Source of the DNA: Bacillota bacterium
GTDB taxonomy: Bacteria; Bacillota; Clostridia; Christensenellales; Aristaeellaceae
Direction: 5' to 3'
NCBI GenBank assembly: GCA_023435435.1
Contig: JAEYRW010000103.1
Location: forward strand, 1-64,000
DNA: 64,000 nt
Positions 42,994 through 51,867 of the stretch are shown piece by piece. The notes beneath the pieces were generated by a model. It ran no database searches. It was not told the DNA's origin and saw only the letters and a list, made by a program, of their open reading frames with translations. Positions within the stretch are counted from its first letter, which is position 1. Each line of letters begins with the position of its first letter. The translations under genes were made by a program, and so were the position numbers.

Positions 42994-43018
42994 TCCGCAA
43001 AGCAAGGGAGGGCTGCGT

Positions 43019-44020
43019 TTGTTGCGATATGTCGGCAAGCGAATTCTCATTATGATTCCGACGGTGATCGTCATCTCCATGGTGGTGTTTTTCATCATCC
43101 AGCTGCCGCCGGGCGACTTCATGAGCAGCTACATCGCCAGCATGGAGGCGAGCAACGAGGTGTTCGACATGAACACCATCGCCCGCATGCGCGAATCCTA
43201 CGGCCTGGATCAGCCCTGGTACACCCAGTATCTGAAGTGGATGTACGGCATCCTCACCCGGGGAGATTTCGGGTATTCGTTCTCGTACAACAGCCCCGTG
43301 ATGGACATACTGGGCCAGCGCATGGCGACGACCCTCGCCATTTCGCTGATCACCATGGCGTTTACATACCTCGTGTCCATCCCGGCGGGCATTTACAGCG
43401 CCGTCAAACAGTATTCATTCGGGGATTACGCCATCACTTTTTTCGGGTTTTTGGGCATGGCGACCCCAAATTTCCTGTTCGCCATCATATTGATGGTGGC
43501 CTCCTTTTACTGGTTCGGGAACCCCATGCTGGGCCTCATGTCCAACCAATATGTCAGCGCGGCCATGTCGTGGGCGAAGCTCCTGGACATCGCCAAGCAC
43601 ATGGTGATTCCCGTCATCGTCATCGGTACGGCAAACACCTGCGGACTGATCCGCGTGATGCGGGGCCAGCTTCTCGACGAGCTCAACCGTCCGTACGTTC
43701 TGACGGCCCGGGCAAAGGGCCTGAGCGAAAGGCGGATTCTCTATAAATACTGCGTGCGCGCCGCGCTCAACCCCATCGCCAGTTCCATCGGCTGGTCCCT
43801 GACCGCCATCTTCACCGGTTCCACCATCTCCGCCATTGTGATGAACCTGCCCACCCAGGGGCCGGTTTTGTACAAGGCGCTCCTCAATCAGGACATGTAT
43901 CTGGCGGGAAGCTGGCTGTTTCTCATGGCGATCATGACGGTGGTCGGCACATTGATCTCGGACATCCTGTTGGCGTGGCTCGATCCGCGCGTCCGCCTGA
44001 CCAGTCGGGAGGTGAAATGA
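43019..44020 (+). CDS. ABC importer permease, DppB/OppB type (operon 2)
   Basis: The 333-residue permease has RYVGKRILIMIPTVIVISMV at the N-terminus and about six helices. The EAA-loop is YVLTARAKGLSERRILYKYC, and the C-terminal end is LLAWLDPRVRLTSREVK. The start is TTG at 43019, the first of two TTG codons, with GGGAGG 7 bp upstream and no ATG nearby. It overlaps the next permease gene by 4 bp. Confidence 0.92.
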   Translation: MLRYVGKRILIMIPTVIVISMVVFFIIQLPPGDFMSSYIASMEASNEVFDMNTIARMRESYGLDQPWYTQYLKWMYGILTRGDFGYSFSYNSPVMDILGQRMATTLAISLITMAFTYLVSIPAGIYSAVKQYSFGDYAITFFGFLGMATPNFLFAIILMVASFYWFGNPMLGLMSNQYVSAAMSWAKLLDIAKHMVIPVIVIGTANTCGLIRVMRGQLLDELNRPYVLTARAKGLSERRILYKYCVRAALNPIASSIGWSLTAIFTGSTISAIVMNLPTQGPVLYKALLNQDMYLAGSWLFLMAIMTVVGTLISDILLAWLDPRVRLTSREVK

Positions 44021-45171
44021 TGGCAAAGAAAAAGGGCGCCCCGCGCGTGCTCCGCTGGTTCGGTCTTGCGCGCCCCGAGGACCCGACGCCCGACGCGATC
44101 TACGCGGCCTCCCAGTGGCAGCTCATGTGGCGAAAGCTCAAAAAGCACAAGCTCGCCCAGATCAGCATCGCCATTTTGGGAATTCTGTACCTTCAGGCCC
44201 TCCTGGGACAATTCGTCGCGCCGCAGGGGCTTACTTCCTATTCGAGCAAATACAAGGATTGCCCGCCCACGCGCATCCACCTGTTCGACACGGACGGGAA
44301 CTTTGTCGGGCCGTTCGTCTACGGCGTCACCAGCGAGCGCGACCCGGAGACGCTCCGCAAGCTCTTCGTGGAGGACACGGACGCCATCTATCCGCTGCGC
44401 TTCTTCATCCGGGGCGAAAGCTACCGCTTTCTGGGCATGTTTGACACGGACGTGCACCTGATGGGCGTGAACGAGCCCGGCGCGTTCTTCGTGTTCGGCA
44501 CCGACAGCATGGGACGCGACATTTTCTCGCGCATTGTGCTCGGAAGCCGCGTCTCTCTCACCATCCCCCTCGCGGGCATCGCGCTGAGCTTCCTTCTGGG
44601 GCTGGTCATCGGCAGCATCTCCGGTTACTTTGGCGGATTCATCGACACGCTGATCCAGCGCCTCATTGAAATCATCCGTTCCTTCCCCACGCTGCCCCTC
44701 TGGATGGCGCTCTCGGCGGCCATCCCCGCCCGGGTGCCCATCGTCCAGATGTACCTCATGATCACGCTCATCCTCTCACTCATCTCGTGGACGGGGCTGG
44801 CGCGGGTGGTGCGTTCGAAGTTTATCTCGCTGCGCGAGGAGGACTTCGTCATGGCGGCGCGCATCGGCGGCGTGGCCGACCGCAAGATCATCACGTCGCA
44901 CCTGATCCCCAGTTTCATCAGCTATCTGATTGTGGACATGACGCTGGGCATCCCGAGCATGATCATCGGCGAGACGTCCATGAGCTTTCTGGGACTGGGC
45001 ATCCGTTCCCCCGCCACCAGCTGGGGCGTGCTTTTGCAGGAGGCGCAGGAGATCCAGAACGTCGCGCTGTATTCGTGGCGGCTGATCCCGCTCATCTACG
45101 TCATCGTCGCGGTGCTGGCGTTCAACTTCCTGGGCGACGGCCTGCGCGACGCGGCGGACCCGTACAAGTAA
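44017..45171 (+). CDS. ABC importer permease, DppC/OppC type (operon 2)
   Basis: The 384-residue permease is longer than average. After an N-terminal cytoplasmic stretch and TM1 (LAQISIAILGILYLQALLGQ) it has an external insert of about 110 residues holding the sequence around LFVEDTDAIYPLRFFIRGES. FGTDSMGRDIFSRIVLGSRV is the DppC landmark, and the EAA-loop is FVMAARIGGVADRKIITSHL. The large insert is typical of the subgroup that pairs with the long binding proteins. ATG 44017 forms an ATGA overlap with the previous stop. Confidence 0.92.
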   Translation: MMAKKKGAPRVLRWFGLARPEDPTPDAIYAASQWQLMWRKLKKHKLAQISIAILGILYLQALLGQFVAPQGLTSYSSKYKDCPPTRIHLFDTDGNFVGPFVYGVTSERDPETLRKLFVEDTDAIYPLRFFIRGESYRFLGMFDTDVHLMGVNEPGAFFVFGTDSMGRDIFSRIVLGSRVSLTIPLAGIALSFLLGLVIGSISGYFGGFIDTLIQRLIEIIRSFPTLPLWMALSAAIPARVPIVQMYLMITLILSLISWTGLARVVRSKFISLREEDFVMAARIGGVADRKIITSHLIPSFISYLIVDMTLGIPSMIIGETSMSFLGLGIRSPATSWGVLLQEAQEIQNVALYSWRLIPLIYVIVAVLAFNFLGDGLRDAADPYK

Positions 45172-45184
45172 GCGAGGTGTTCCG

Positions 45185-46213
45185 ATGAACGACATGCTGC
45201 GGCAGGCTTCGCCGCTGATCCATGTGGAGGATCTGAAAATTGACATCCGCACCGACGACGGCCTTCTGAACGCGGTGCGCGGAGTGGACTTGCGCATTGC
45301 CCCCGGCCGGACGCTGGGGCTGGTGGGTGAATCCGGGTGCGGAAAAAGCCTCACCTGCAAGGCGATTTTGGGCATCAACGAAAAAACCTGTGAGACCCGG
45401 GGGCACATCTGGTATGACGAGGGAAACGGCGCCAGGGACCTCACCGCGCTGCGCCCCAACGCGCCCGAGATCCGGGGAATTCGCGGCGCAAAAATCTCCA
45501 TGATCTTTCAGGAGCCCATGACCGCTTTTTCCCCGCTCTACACAATCGGGAACCAGATCGCGGAAATGATCCGGCTCCACGTGGAGCGCGATCCGAAAAA
45601 GGCGTGGGCCATGGCCCTCGAGATGCTCAAAAAGGTGGGCATCGCAAACGCCCCCAAGCGCATCAGGCAATACCCCCACGAATTTTCCGGAGGCATGCTC
45701 CAGCGCGCCATGATCGCCATGGCGCTCTCCTGCGGCCCAAACCTACTCATCGCGGACGAGCCCACAACGGCGCTGGACGTGACCATACAGGCCCAGATTC
45801 TCGAGCTCATGCGCGCCCTGCAAAAGGAGTTCGGCATGGCAATCCTGTTCGTGACCCACGATTTGGGCACGGTGGCCGCCATGTGCGACGAGGTGGCGGT
45901 GATGTATCTGGGCGAGGTGGTGGAGCAGGGGGACGTGCGCGCCACCTTCCACGATCCGCGCCACCCGTACACCCAGGGCCTTCTGAACTCCATGCCGCGC
46001 ATGGGCAGGGCCAAGGAACAGGGCAAGCTCGCGTCCATCGAGGGCACGGTGCCCGTCCCCATCCACCTGCCCGACCGCTGCGGCTTCTTCGAACGGTGCG
46101 GCCGCGCCCTTGGCGAGGGCTGTCCTGACCGTCCCGCGCCCATGGTCGAGGTCGCGCCGGGGCACTGGGTCAAATGCTATCTTTGCGCGGAGGGAGGCAG
46201 TGTCCATGGCTGA
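45185..46213 (+). CDS. ABC importer ATPase, DppD/OppD type (operon 2)
   Basis: The 342-residue ATPase has Walker A GESGCGKSLT, signature FSGGMLQRAMIAMAL, Walker B LLIADEPTTALDV and H-loop VTHDLG. The Opp/Dpp C-terminal extension has the Cys pattern CGFFERCGRALGEGC that can hold an iron-sulfur cluster in DppD homologues. It powers import together with the DppF-type partner encoded next, whose gene overlaps it by 8 bp. Confidence 0.93.
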   Translation: MNDMLRQASPLIHVEDLKIDIRTDDGLLNAVRGVDLRIAPGRTLGLVGESGCGKSLTCKAILGINEKTCETRGHIWYDEGNGARDLTALRPNAPEIRGIRGAKISMIFQEPMTAFSPLYTIGNQIAEMIRLHVERDPKKAWAMALEMLKKVGIANAPKRIRQYPHEFSGGMLQRAMIAMALSCGPNLLIADEPTTALDVTIQAQILELMRALQKEFGMAILFVTHDLGTVAAMCDEVAVMYLGEVVEQGDVRATFHDPRHPYTQGLLNSMPRMGRAKEQGKLASIEGTVPVPIHLPDRCGFFERCGRALGEGCPDRPAPMVEVAPGHWVKCYLCAEGGSVHG

Positions 46214-47177
46214 ACCGATTCTTGAAGTCCGGAATCTGACAAAGGCGTTCGGGCCTGTGCGCGCCCTCTCAAACGTGAGCTTTTCCGTGGCGCAGGGCGA
46301 GACGTTGGGCGTCGTGGGCGAATCCGGCTGCGGCAAGACCACCTTGGGCCGCGCCATCGTCCGGGGTATCGAGGCGACTGCCGGCGAAGTGTTCTATCAC
46401 CCGGCGGACGGGGAACCCTACGACTTTTTGAAGCTCAAGAAAAAGGACCTCAAGGCCCGCCGGAAGGACCTCCAGATGATCTTTCAGGACCCCTACTCCT
46501 CCCTTGACCCGCGCATGACGGTCTTCGACATCATCGCGGAACCCCTGCGCGCGAATTACAGGCTGGAACGGGCCGAGCTCGAGCGCCGGGTGTTTGAAAT
46601 GGCCGACTGGACGGGGCTCAACACCCAGTACCTTCGCCGCTACCCCCACGCGTTTTCCGGGGGACAGCGCCAGCGGATCGGCATCGCACGCGCCCTGGTC
46701 TCGCTGCCCCGGCTCATCGTGTGCGACGAGGCGGTCTCGGCGTTGGACGTCTCCATTCAGGCCCAGATCATCAACCTGCTGAAGGATTTGCAGGAGCGGC
46801 TGAATTTGAGCTACCTCTTCATATCCCACGCGCTGTCTGTGGTGGAATACATCTCGGACCGCATCGCGGTGATGTACCTTGGCAAGATCATCGAACTGGC
46901 GGACACCCGTTCCCTGTTCAAGGGGCCGCTGCATCCGTACACGGAGGCGCTCCTCTCCGCCGCGCCCAAGCCGGACCCGGACGCGCGCATCGACCGCATC
47001 ATCCTGCAGGGCGAGGTGCCCAACCCCGCGCGCCCGCCGCTGGGATGCGCGTTCCATCCGCGCTGCCGGTTTGCGAAGGAAATCTGCACGCATACCGTCC
47101 CGCCGCTTCAGGACATCGCCGCCGGCCACGCCTGTGCCTGCCACTTTGCCGGGCAGCTCGCGCTTCAGGGCGTTTGA
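46206..47177 (+). CDS. ABC importer ATPase, DppF/OppF type (operon 2)
   Basis: The 323-residue ATPase has Walker A GESGCGKTTL, signature FSGGQRQRIGIARAL, Walker B LIVCDEAVSALDV (Ala after Glu, usual in OppF) and H-loop SHALS, where the more common SHDLS has Asp. The C-terminal extension holds GCAFHPRCRFAKEICTHTV. ATG 46206 is preceded by GGAGGCAG. Confidence 0.92.
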   Translation: MAEPILEVRNLTKAFGPVRALSNVSFSVAQGETLGVVGESGCGKTTLGRAIVRGIEATAGEVFYHPADGEPYDFLKLKKKDLKARRKDLQMIFQDPYSSLDPRMTVFDIIAEPLRANYRLERAELERRVFEMADWTGLNTQYLRRYPHAFSGGQRQRIGIARALVSLPRLIVCDEAVSALDVSIQAQIINLLKDLQERLNLSYLFISHALSVVEYISDRIAVMYLGKIIELADTRSLFKGPLHPYTEALLSAAPKPDPDARIDRIILQGEVPNPARPPLGCAFHPRCRFAKEICTHTVPPLQDIAAGHACACHFAGQLALQGV

Positions 47178-47200
47178 CGGACGAAACCGAGGAGGACCAA

Positions 47201-47734
47201 ATGCACAACTCGAAGAGACGACTGATCGTATGTCTGGACAGCGGCGACACGATCATTGACGAAGGAACGGAAATCAAGGACGAAAAAGGCATCGTGCTCG
47301 AGGCGCGCTGCATTCCGGGCGCGGAGGAGGCGGTGCGCGCACTGCACCGGCTGGGCTTTCCGCTGGTGATGATCGCGGACGGCTACCGGGCCTCCTTTGA
47401 GCGCGTGTACCGCGACAACGGCATGGGCAAGCTGTTTTCGGCCCGCATATATTCGGAGGACATTGGCGTTTCCAAGCCCGATCCCCGCATGTTTGAGGCG
47501 GCGCTTCAGGCCATGGGCTTGACGGGGGCGGATTTTCCCCGTATGATGATGGTGGGCAACAACCTCTCCCGGGATGTGAAGGGCGCCAACCGGATGGGCA
47601 TGATCAGCGTGCACATTGACTGGACGCCGCGCTATCCGCGCATACCCAGGGAGCCCGACGAGGTTGCCCGCCACACCATTCATGAACCGGCCGAGCTCGT
47701 GCCGCTGGTTCTGCATCTGGAAGCGGAGGCTTGA
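47201..47734 (+). CDS. HAD-superfamily hydrolase
   Basis: The 177-residue haloacid dehalogenase-like phosphatase starts LIVCLDSGDTIIDEG (motif I), with later KPDPRMFEAAL (motif III Lys) and MMMVGNNLSRDVKGANRMGM (motif IV). Motif I reads D-S-G-D-T, so Gly stands where the second Asp (acid/base) of DxDx(T/V) is usual; some active HAD phosphatases share this. The cap is minimal. It lies between the ATPase and AraC genes of importer operon 2 and may act on a phosphorylated form of the imported solute. AGGAGG supports ATG 47201. Confidence 0.85.
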   Translation: MHNSKRRLIVCLDSGDTIIDEGTEIKDEKGIVLEARCIPGAEEAVRALHRLGFPLVMIADGYRASFERVYRDNGMGKLFSARIYSEDIGVSKPDPRMFEAALQAMGLTGADFPRMMMVGNNLSRDVKGANRMGMISVHIDWTPRYPRIPREPDEVARHTIHEPAELVPLVLHLEAEA

Positions 47735-47746
47735 CGGGAGGGCGCG

Positions 47747-48706
47747 ATGGAGGGCTACGAGCGCATCATCATTGCGCAGCGGGACAAGATCAACATCAGC
47801 ATCGTGGTGCACGAATGCGGCAGGCATGAATGCCGGGGCGGCGAACGGGAACCCCGGGGTTGGAGCGACGCATTCTCGCTGTACTATGTCCTCGCGGGAA
47901 AGGGCCGGCTGCGCCGTGGGCAGGCCGGCTTCTCCGTCGGGGAGAACGAAGCGTTTCTGATCCATTCCGAGGCGCCCTACGAACTGGAGGCGGACGAGCG
48001 GACGCCCTGGACGCTGATCTGGGTTGTGTTTTCCGGCTACCTGGTGCGCGACTACATGCGCCGGGCGGGCTTCACGCCGGGAAACCCCGTTTTTGTCTAT
48101 CCGGACGAGCCTTTTTTTCGGGAACAGTACGAGGCGATACTGCGGTACGCCCGCAACTGGCACAACCGCTACTGCAAAATCCTTTCAAGCCTCTACGCGC
48201 TCATCGCGCGGCAGATCGACATGACCGCCGCCAACTACAAAATCTACGAAAAGTACGGAAACGACTTCACCATGCGCCGCGCCCTGGAATACATCGACCA
48301 GCACTACGCGGAACCCGACATGCGCATCGAGGATGTCGCCCAGTACGTGGGTCTGAGCAGAACCCACTTTCATCACGTGTTCCGGGAAATGGCGAAAATG
48401 TCACCCCAGCAATACCTCATCCACTACCGCATGATGCGCGCCGCGGAGCTCATCCGGCTCCAGAACACGACGGTGGCGGAACTGGCCCGGTGCGTGGGCT
48501 ACGCGGACCCCTTTCACTTCTCGAAATCCTTCAAGCAGGCCCATGGGCTCTCCCCCACCCAATACGCGCGCCAGAGCGTCCTGAGTCCGGACGCGGCGCG
48601 GGATTCCCGGATTCAGCTGGGCATCATGCAGGCGCGAATCCTGGAGCTGGAGGCGGAAAACAGGGAACTCCACGCAAAGGTGGACGAAAGAAAACCGCCC
48701 GAATGA
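47747..48706 (+). CDS. AraC-family regulator with cupin sensor domain
   Basis: The 319-residue regulator has an N-terminal AraC-type cupin (about 25-120; YYVLAGKGRLRRGQAGFSVG, EAPYELEADERTPWTLIWV) and C-terminal AraC DNA-binding domain (about 170-280; MRIEDVAQYVGLSRTHFHHV, TTVAELARCVGYADPFHFSK), then a short coiled-coil tail (ARILELEAENRELHAKVDE). This layout is typical of sugar-responsive activators. It closes importer operon 2, so it probably senses the transported compound and controls the promoter at 40.9 kb. Confidence 0.9.
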   Translation: MEGYERIIIAQRDKINISIVVHECGRHECRGGEREPRGWSDAFSLYYVLAGKGRLRRGQAGFSVGENEAFLIHSEAPYELEADERTPWTLIWVVFSGYLVRDYMRRAGFTPGNPVFVYPDEPFFREQYEAILRYARNWHNRYCKILSSLYALIARQIDMTAANYKIYEKYGNDFTMRRALEYIDQHYAEPDMRIEDVAQYVGLSRTHFHHVFREMAKMSPQQYLIHYRMMRAAELIRLQNTTVAELARCVGYADPFHFSKSFKQAHGLSPTQYARQSVLSPDAARDSRIQLGIMQARILELEAENRELHAKVDERKPPE

Positions 48707-48738
48707 CGGAAGACGTCGATTCGGGCGGCGTTTTTTTA
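48691..48738. terminator. Bidirectional terminator between AraC and gcvPB genes
   Basis: A perfect 10-bp stem ccgcccgaat (48695-48704) / attcgggcgg (48719-48728) with seven T after it (48731-48737). The AraC stop codon lies inside the hairpin and the gcvPB stop codon inside the T-run, an economical convergent end. Confidence 0.8.
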
Positions 48739-50142
48739 TGGAACGTATTTCAGGATCGGCTTCCGCGCCGCGCTCACCTCGTCCAGCCTGCGCACCGGCG
48801 TGTGAAGGGGCGCGTCGTGCAGGCTTTGCGGATCGCTGTCCACCGCCTGCCGCAGCTTGATGAGCAGCGCGGCGACCTCGTCGATGGTCTCTTTGGACTC
48901 GGTCTCGGTGGGCTCCACCATCAGGGCCTCGTGCACGATGAGGGGGAAGTACATCGTGGGCGGGTGGATGCCGTGATCGAGCATCGCCTTTGCCACGTCC
49001 AGCGCGGATACCCCCGTCTCCTTCTTGAGCCTTTCCAGCGTCATCACGAACTCGTGCATGCACGGCCCTTCGTAGGCCATGTCGAATGTGCCCTTGAGCA
49101 GTGTCCTCATATAATTGGCGTTGAGCACCGCGTTTTCGGAAACTTCCTTCAGCCCCTCTCCCCCCAGGGTGAGGATGTAGGTCAGCGCGCGCACCACCAC
49201 CAGGAACTGGCCGTAAAACGACCGCACCTGGCCGATGCTTCCCGCCGCCGCACCCCCGCCCAGGGTGCTTTGGGGCAAAAACGCCTTTAGGAAGCCCTTG
49301 CAGCCCACAGGCCCGCTGCCAGGGCCGCCGCCGCCGTGGGGCGTGGAAAAGGTCTTGTGGAGGTTGAGGTGCACCACGTCGAAGCCCATGTCGCCCGGCC
49401 GCGCGATGCCCATGATGGCGTTGAGGTTTGCGCCGTCGTAATAGACGAGTCCGCCCGCCTCGTGCACGATCTGCGAAATCCGCCTGATGTTTTTCTCAAA
49501 GAGCCCCACCGTGTTTGGGTTTGTGAGCATGAGCCCGGCGGTATCCGGGCCCACCGCGGCCGCGAGGGCATCCAAGTCCACCAGCCCGTCCGCGCCGGAG
49601 GGAATGTTGACGACGGAGAAGCCCGCCATCGCGGCGCTTGCGGGATTGGTGCCGTGGGCGGAATCGGGCACGATGATCTTCTTGCGGCCCGCGTCGCCCC
49701 GGGAAAGGTGGTAGGCACGGATGAGCAGAAGGCCCGTGAACTCGCCGTGGGCGCCCGCGGCGGGCTGAAACGACATGGCGTCCATGCCAGTGACCTCGCA
49801 CAGGTACTTTTCACTGAGGGCATACACCTCCGCGCAGCCCGCGACGGTTTCCTTGGGCTGAAGCGGATGCACGTCCGCAAAGCCGGGCAGCGCGGCGATT
49901 TCTTCGTTGATCCGGGGATTGTACTTCATGGTGCAGGAGCCCAGCGGATAAAAGCCGTCGTTGACGCCGTGGGTCTCGTTCGACAGTTGGGTGTAATGCC
50001 TGCTGAGGTCCGTTTCGGAAAGCTCCGGCAAAAGCGGCGCTTCCTCCCGCGGCTGCGCCTTGAGCGCATAGGACGGCACGTCGCACGCGGAAAGGAGCGC
50101 GCACCTTCTGCCCTTCACGCTCTTTTCAAAGACCAGATTCAT
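48736..50142 (-). CDS. gcvPB: Glycine dehydrogenase (decarboxylating) subunit 2
   Basis: The 468-residue PLP subunit of the P-protein of the glycine cleavage system decarboxylates glycine and passes the aminomethyl group to GcvH. The PLP lysine lies in HLNLHKTFSTPHGGGGPGSG. Further marks are GSCTMKYNPRINEEI and AAGAHGEFTGLLLIRAY. The P-protein is split into two chains as in many Clostridia and Thermotogae. ATG 50142 overlaps gcvPA by 4 bp (ATGA). It is the last gene of the riboswitch-controlled gcvT-H-PA-PB operon. Confidence 0.96.
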   Translation of the reverse strand: MNLVFEKSVKGRRCALLSACDVPSYALKAQPREEAPLLPELSETDLSRHYTQLSNETHGVNDGFYPLGSCTMKYNPRINEEIAALPGFADVHPLQPKETVAGCAEVYALSEKYLCEVTGMDAMSFQPAAGAHGEFTGLLLIRAYHLSRGDAGRKKIIVPDSAHGTNPASAAMAGFSVVNIPSGADGLVDLDALAAAVGPDTAGLMLTNPNTVGLFEKNIRRISQIVHEAGGLVYYDGANLNAIMGIARPGDMGFDVVHLNLHKTFSTPHGGGGPGSGPVGCKGFLKAFLPQSTLGGGAAAGSIGQVRSFYGQFLVVVRALTYILTLGGEGLKEVSENAVLNANYMRTLLKGTFDMAYEGPCMHEFVMTLERLKKETGVSALDVAKAMLDHGIHPPTMYFPLIVHEALMVEPTETESKETIDEVAALLIKLRQAVDSDPQSLHDAPLHTPVRRLDEVSAARKPILKYVP

Positions 50143-51470
50143 CGCGCATCGCCTCCTTCGCACGCCGCGCGGACGATTTCCGCGGCAGCGTCCATCTCTT
50201 CCCTTGAAACCGCCTCCGTGACACACCACAGGATGCCGCCTTCGACGGGAAGCCCGCCGAGGATGCCGGCGTCCGCCAGCGCCGAAAGCACGTCTTCCGT
50301 CGGCACGGGCAGCGCCGTCACGAACTCGTGGAAGAACTCACCCGCATGGACGCGCCGCACGCCCCCCATTTCGCATAGACGGTCGCAGAAATAGTGTGCC
50401 TTGGCGGCGCACTGGCGGGCGGCCTCCGCCATGCCGTCCGGCCCCATAGCAGCCATATAGACGGCCGCCGTCATGGCGCAGAGGGCCTCGTTGGAGCAAA
50501 TGTTGCTGGACGCCTTCTCCCGGCGGATGTGCTGTTCGCGCGCCTGGAGCGTCAAAACGAACGCGCGCTTGCCGTCCACGTCCGTTGTCTGCCCGACGAT
50601 GCGGCCCGGGAGCTTGCGCATGAGCGCGGTCTTCGCCCCCATGAAGCCCAGATACGGCCCGCCGTAGGAAAGGGGCATGCCCAGAGGTTGACCCTCCCCC
50701 ACCGCGATGTCCGCCCCGCACGCGGCGGGAGTCTTGAGAATCGCCAGGGATATGGGATTGACGCCCATGATGAACTTCGCGCCCGCCGCGTGGGCGAGCT
50801 TCCCGGCCTCGTCGGCGTCCTCGATCAGCCCGTAAAAGTTGGGCTGCTGGATGTAGACGCTGCCCACCGTCCCGTCGAGCATTGCCTCGAGGGCGGCAAG
50901 ATCCGTGACGCCGTCTTTTTCCGGAACGACCGCGAGCTCTCCGCCCGCGCCCTCGCAGTAGGTGCGCATGGTGGCGATGACGTCGGGATGCGCCGATGCC
51001 GCGACCAGCGTCCTGACGCGCTTCCCCTCCCGGCACATGGCGGCCGCCTCGGCGGCGGCGCTAGCGCCGTCGTACACGGAGGCGTTGGACACGTCCATGC
51101 CCGTGAGGGCGCAGATCATAGTCTGATACTCGAAGATGGACTGGAGCACACCCTGGCTGATTTCAGGCTGATAGGGGGTGTACGCGGTCACGAATTCTTC
51201 CTTGGCGGTCACATACTTGACGATGGAAGGGATGTAGTGCCGGTAAGCGCCCGCGCCGCGCAGCACGGTTCCAAACACCACATTTTTCGCGGCGATTTTA
51301 CCCATGGCGCGCCGGACGCCCTGCTCGCCCATGCCACGGGGAATGTCGAGGGGCCTTTTCAGCCGCACGTCCTCGGGAATCCCCGCGAACAGCGCCGCGA
51401 CAGAGTCCGCCTGGACGGCTGCGAGCATCTCATTTTTCTGCGCCCCGGTGGAAGGAATATAGCTTCCCAT
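50139..51470 (-). CDS. gcvPA: Glycine dehydrogenase (decarboxylating) subunit 1
   Basis: The 443-residue partner subunit is the N-terminal half of single-chain P-proteins. It shows GAGAYRHYIPSIVKYV, YTPYQPEISQGVLQSIFEYQ, GMDVSNASVYDGASAAAEAA and GYLGFMGAKT-like segments (here GGPYLGFMGAKTALMRKLPG). It forms an alpha2beta2 enzyme with subunit 2. ATG 51470 overlaps the gcvH stop codon by one base (TGATG), indicating coupled translation. Confidence 0.96.
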   Translation of the reverse strand: MGSYIPSTGAQKNEMLAAVQADSVAALFAGIPEDVRLKRPLDIPRGMGEQGVRRAMGKIAAKNVVFGTVLRGAGAYRHYIPSIVKYVTAKEEFVTAYTPYQPEISQGVLQSIFEYQTMICALTGMDVSNASVYDGASAAAEAAAMCREGKRVRTLVAASAHPDVIATMRTYCEGAGGELAVVPEKDGVTDLAALEAMLDGTVGSVYIQQPNFYGLIEDADEAGKLAHAAGAKFIMGVNPISLAILKTPAACGADIAVGEGQPLGMPLSYGGPYLGFMGAKTALMRKLPGRIVGQTTDVDGKRAFVLTLQAREQHIRREKASSNICSNEALCAMTAAVYMAAMGPDGMAEAARQCAAKAHYFCDRLCEMGGVRRVHAGEFFHEFVTALPVPTEDVLSALADAGILGGLPVEGGILWCVTEAVSREEMDAAAEIVRAACEGGDAR

Positions 51471-51853
51471 CAGTGCGCCTCCGCCTCGACAAAGAGGGCG
51501 TATTCGGCGAAGGTCAAAAGCTCCTCTTTTCCGGTGACGTTTTCGATCTTCGCGATCCACGCGCCGTAGGGCTCCTCGTTGATCTTTTCCGGCGCGTCGA
51601 GAAGCGCCTCGTTGACTTCCGCGACGGTACCCGTCACAGGACAAAACACGTCCGAAACCGCCTTTACGGACTCAACATTGCAAAACGGCTTGCCCGCCTC
51701 GGTTTCCGCGCCCACGGCCGGAAGATCCACGAACACCAGGTCGCCCAGGCTCTTCTGCGCGTAGTCGGTCAGGCCCACGACGGCGGTGGTATTCGATTCA
51801 AAATCAACCCATTCGTGCGACTTGGTATAGCTGAGCGTCTCGGGATTTTTCAT
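51470..51853 (-). CDS. gcvH: Glycine cleavage system H protein
   Basis: The 127-residue lipoyl carrier shuttles the aminomethyl group between the P- and T-proteins. The lipoylated lysine lies in VESVKAVSDVFCPVTG near residue 63. The family motifs YTKSHEWV and the C-terminal KENVTGKEELLTFAEY-like region are present. The length is standard. It begins 14 bp after the gcvT stop codon. Confidence 0.97.
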   Translation of the reverse strand: MKNPETLSYTKSHEWVDFESNTTAVVGLTDYAQKSLGDLVFVDLPAVGAETEAGKPFCNVESVKAVSDVFCPVTGTVAEVNEALLDAPEKINEEPYGAWIAKIENVTGKEELLTFAEYALFVEAEAH

Positions 51854-51867
51854 TGGAATCGCCCTCC

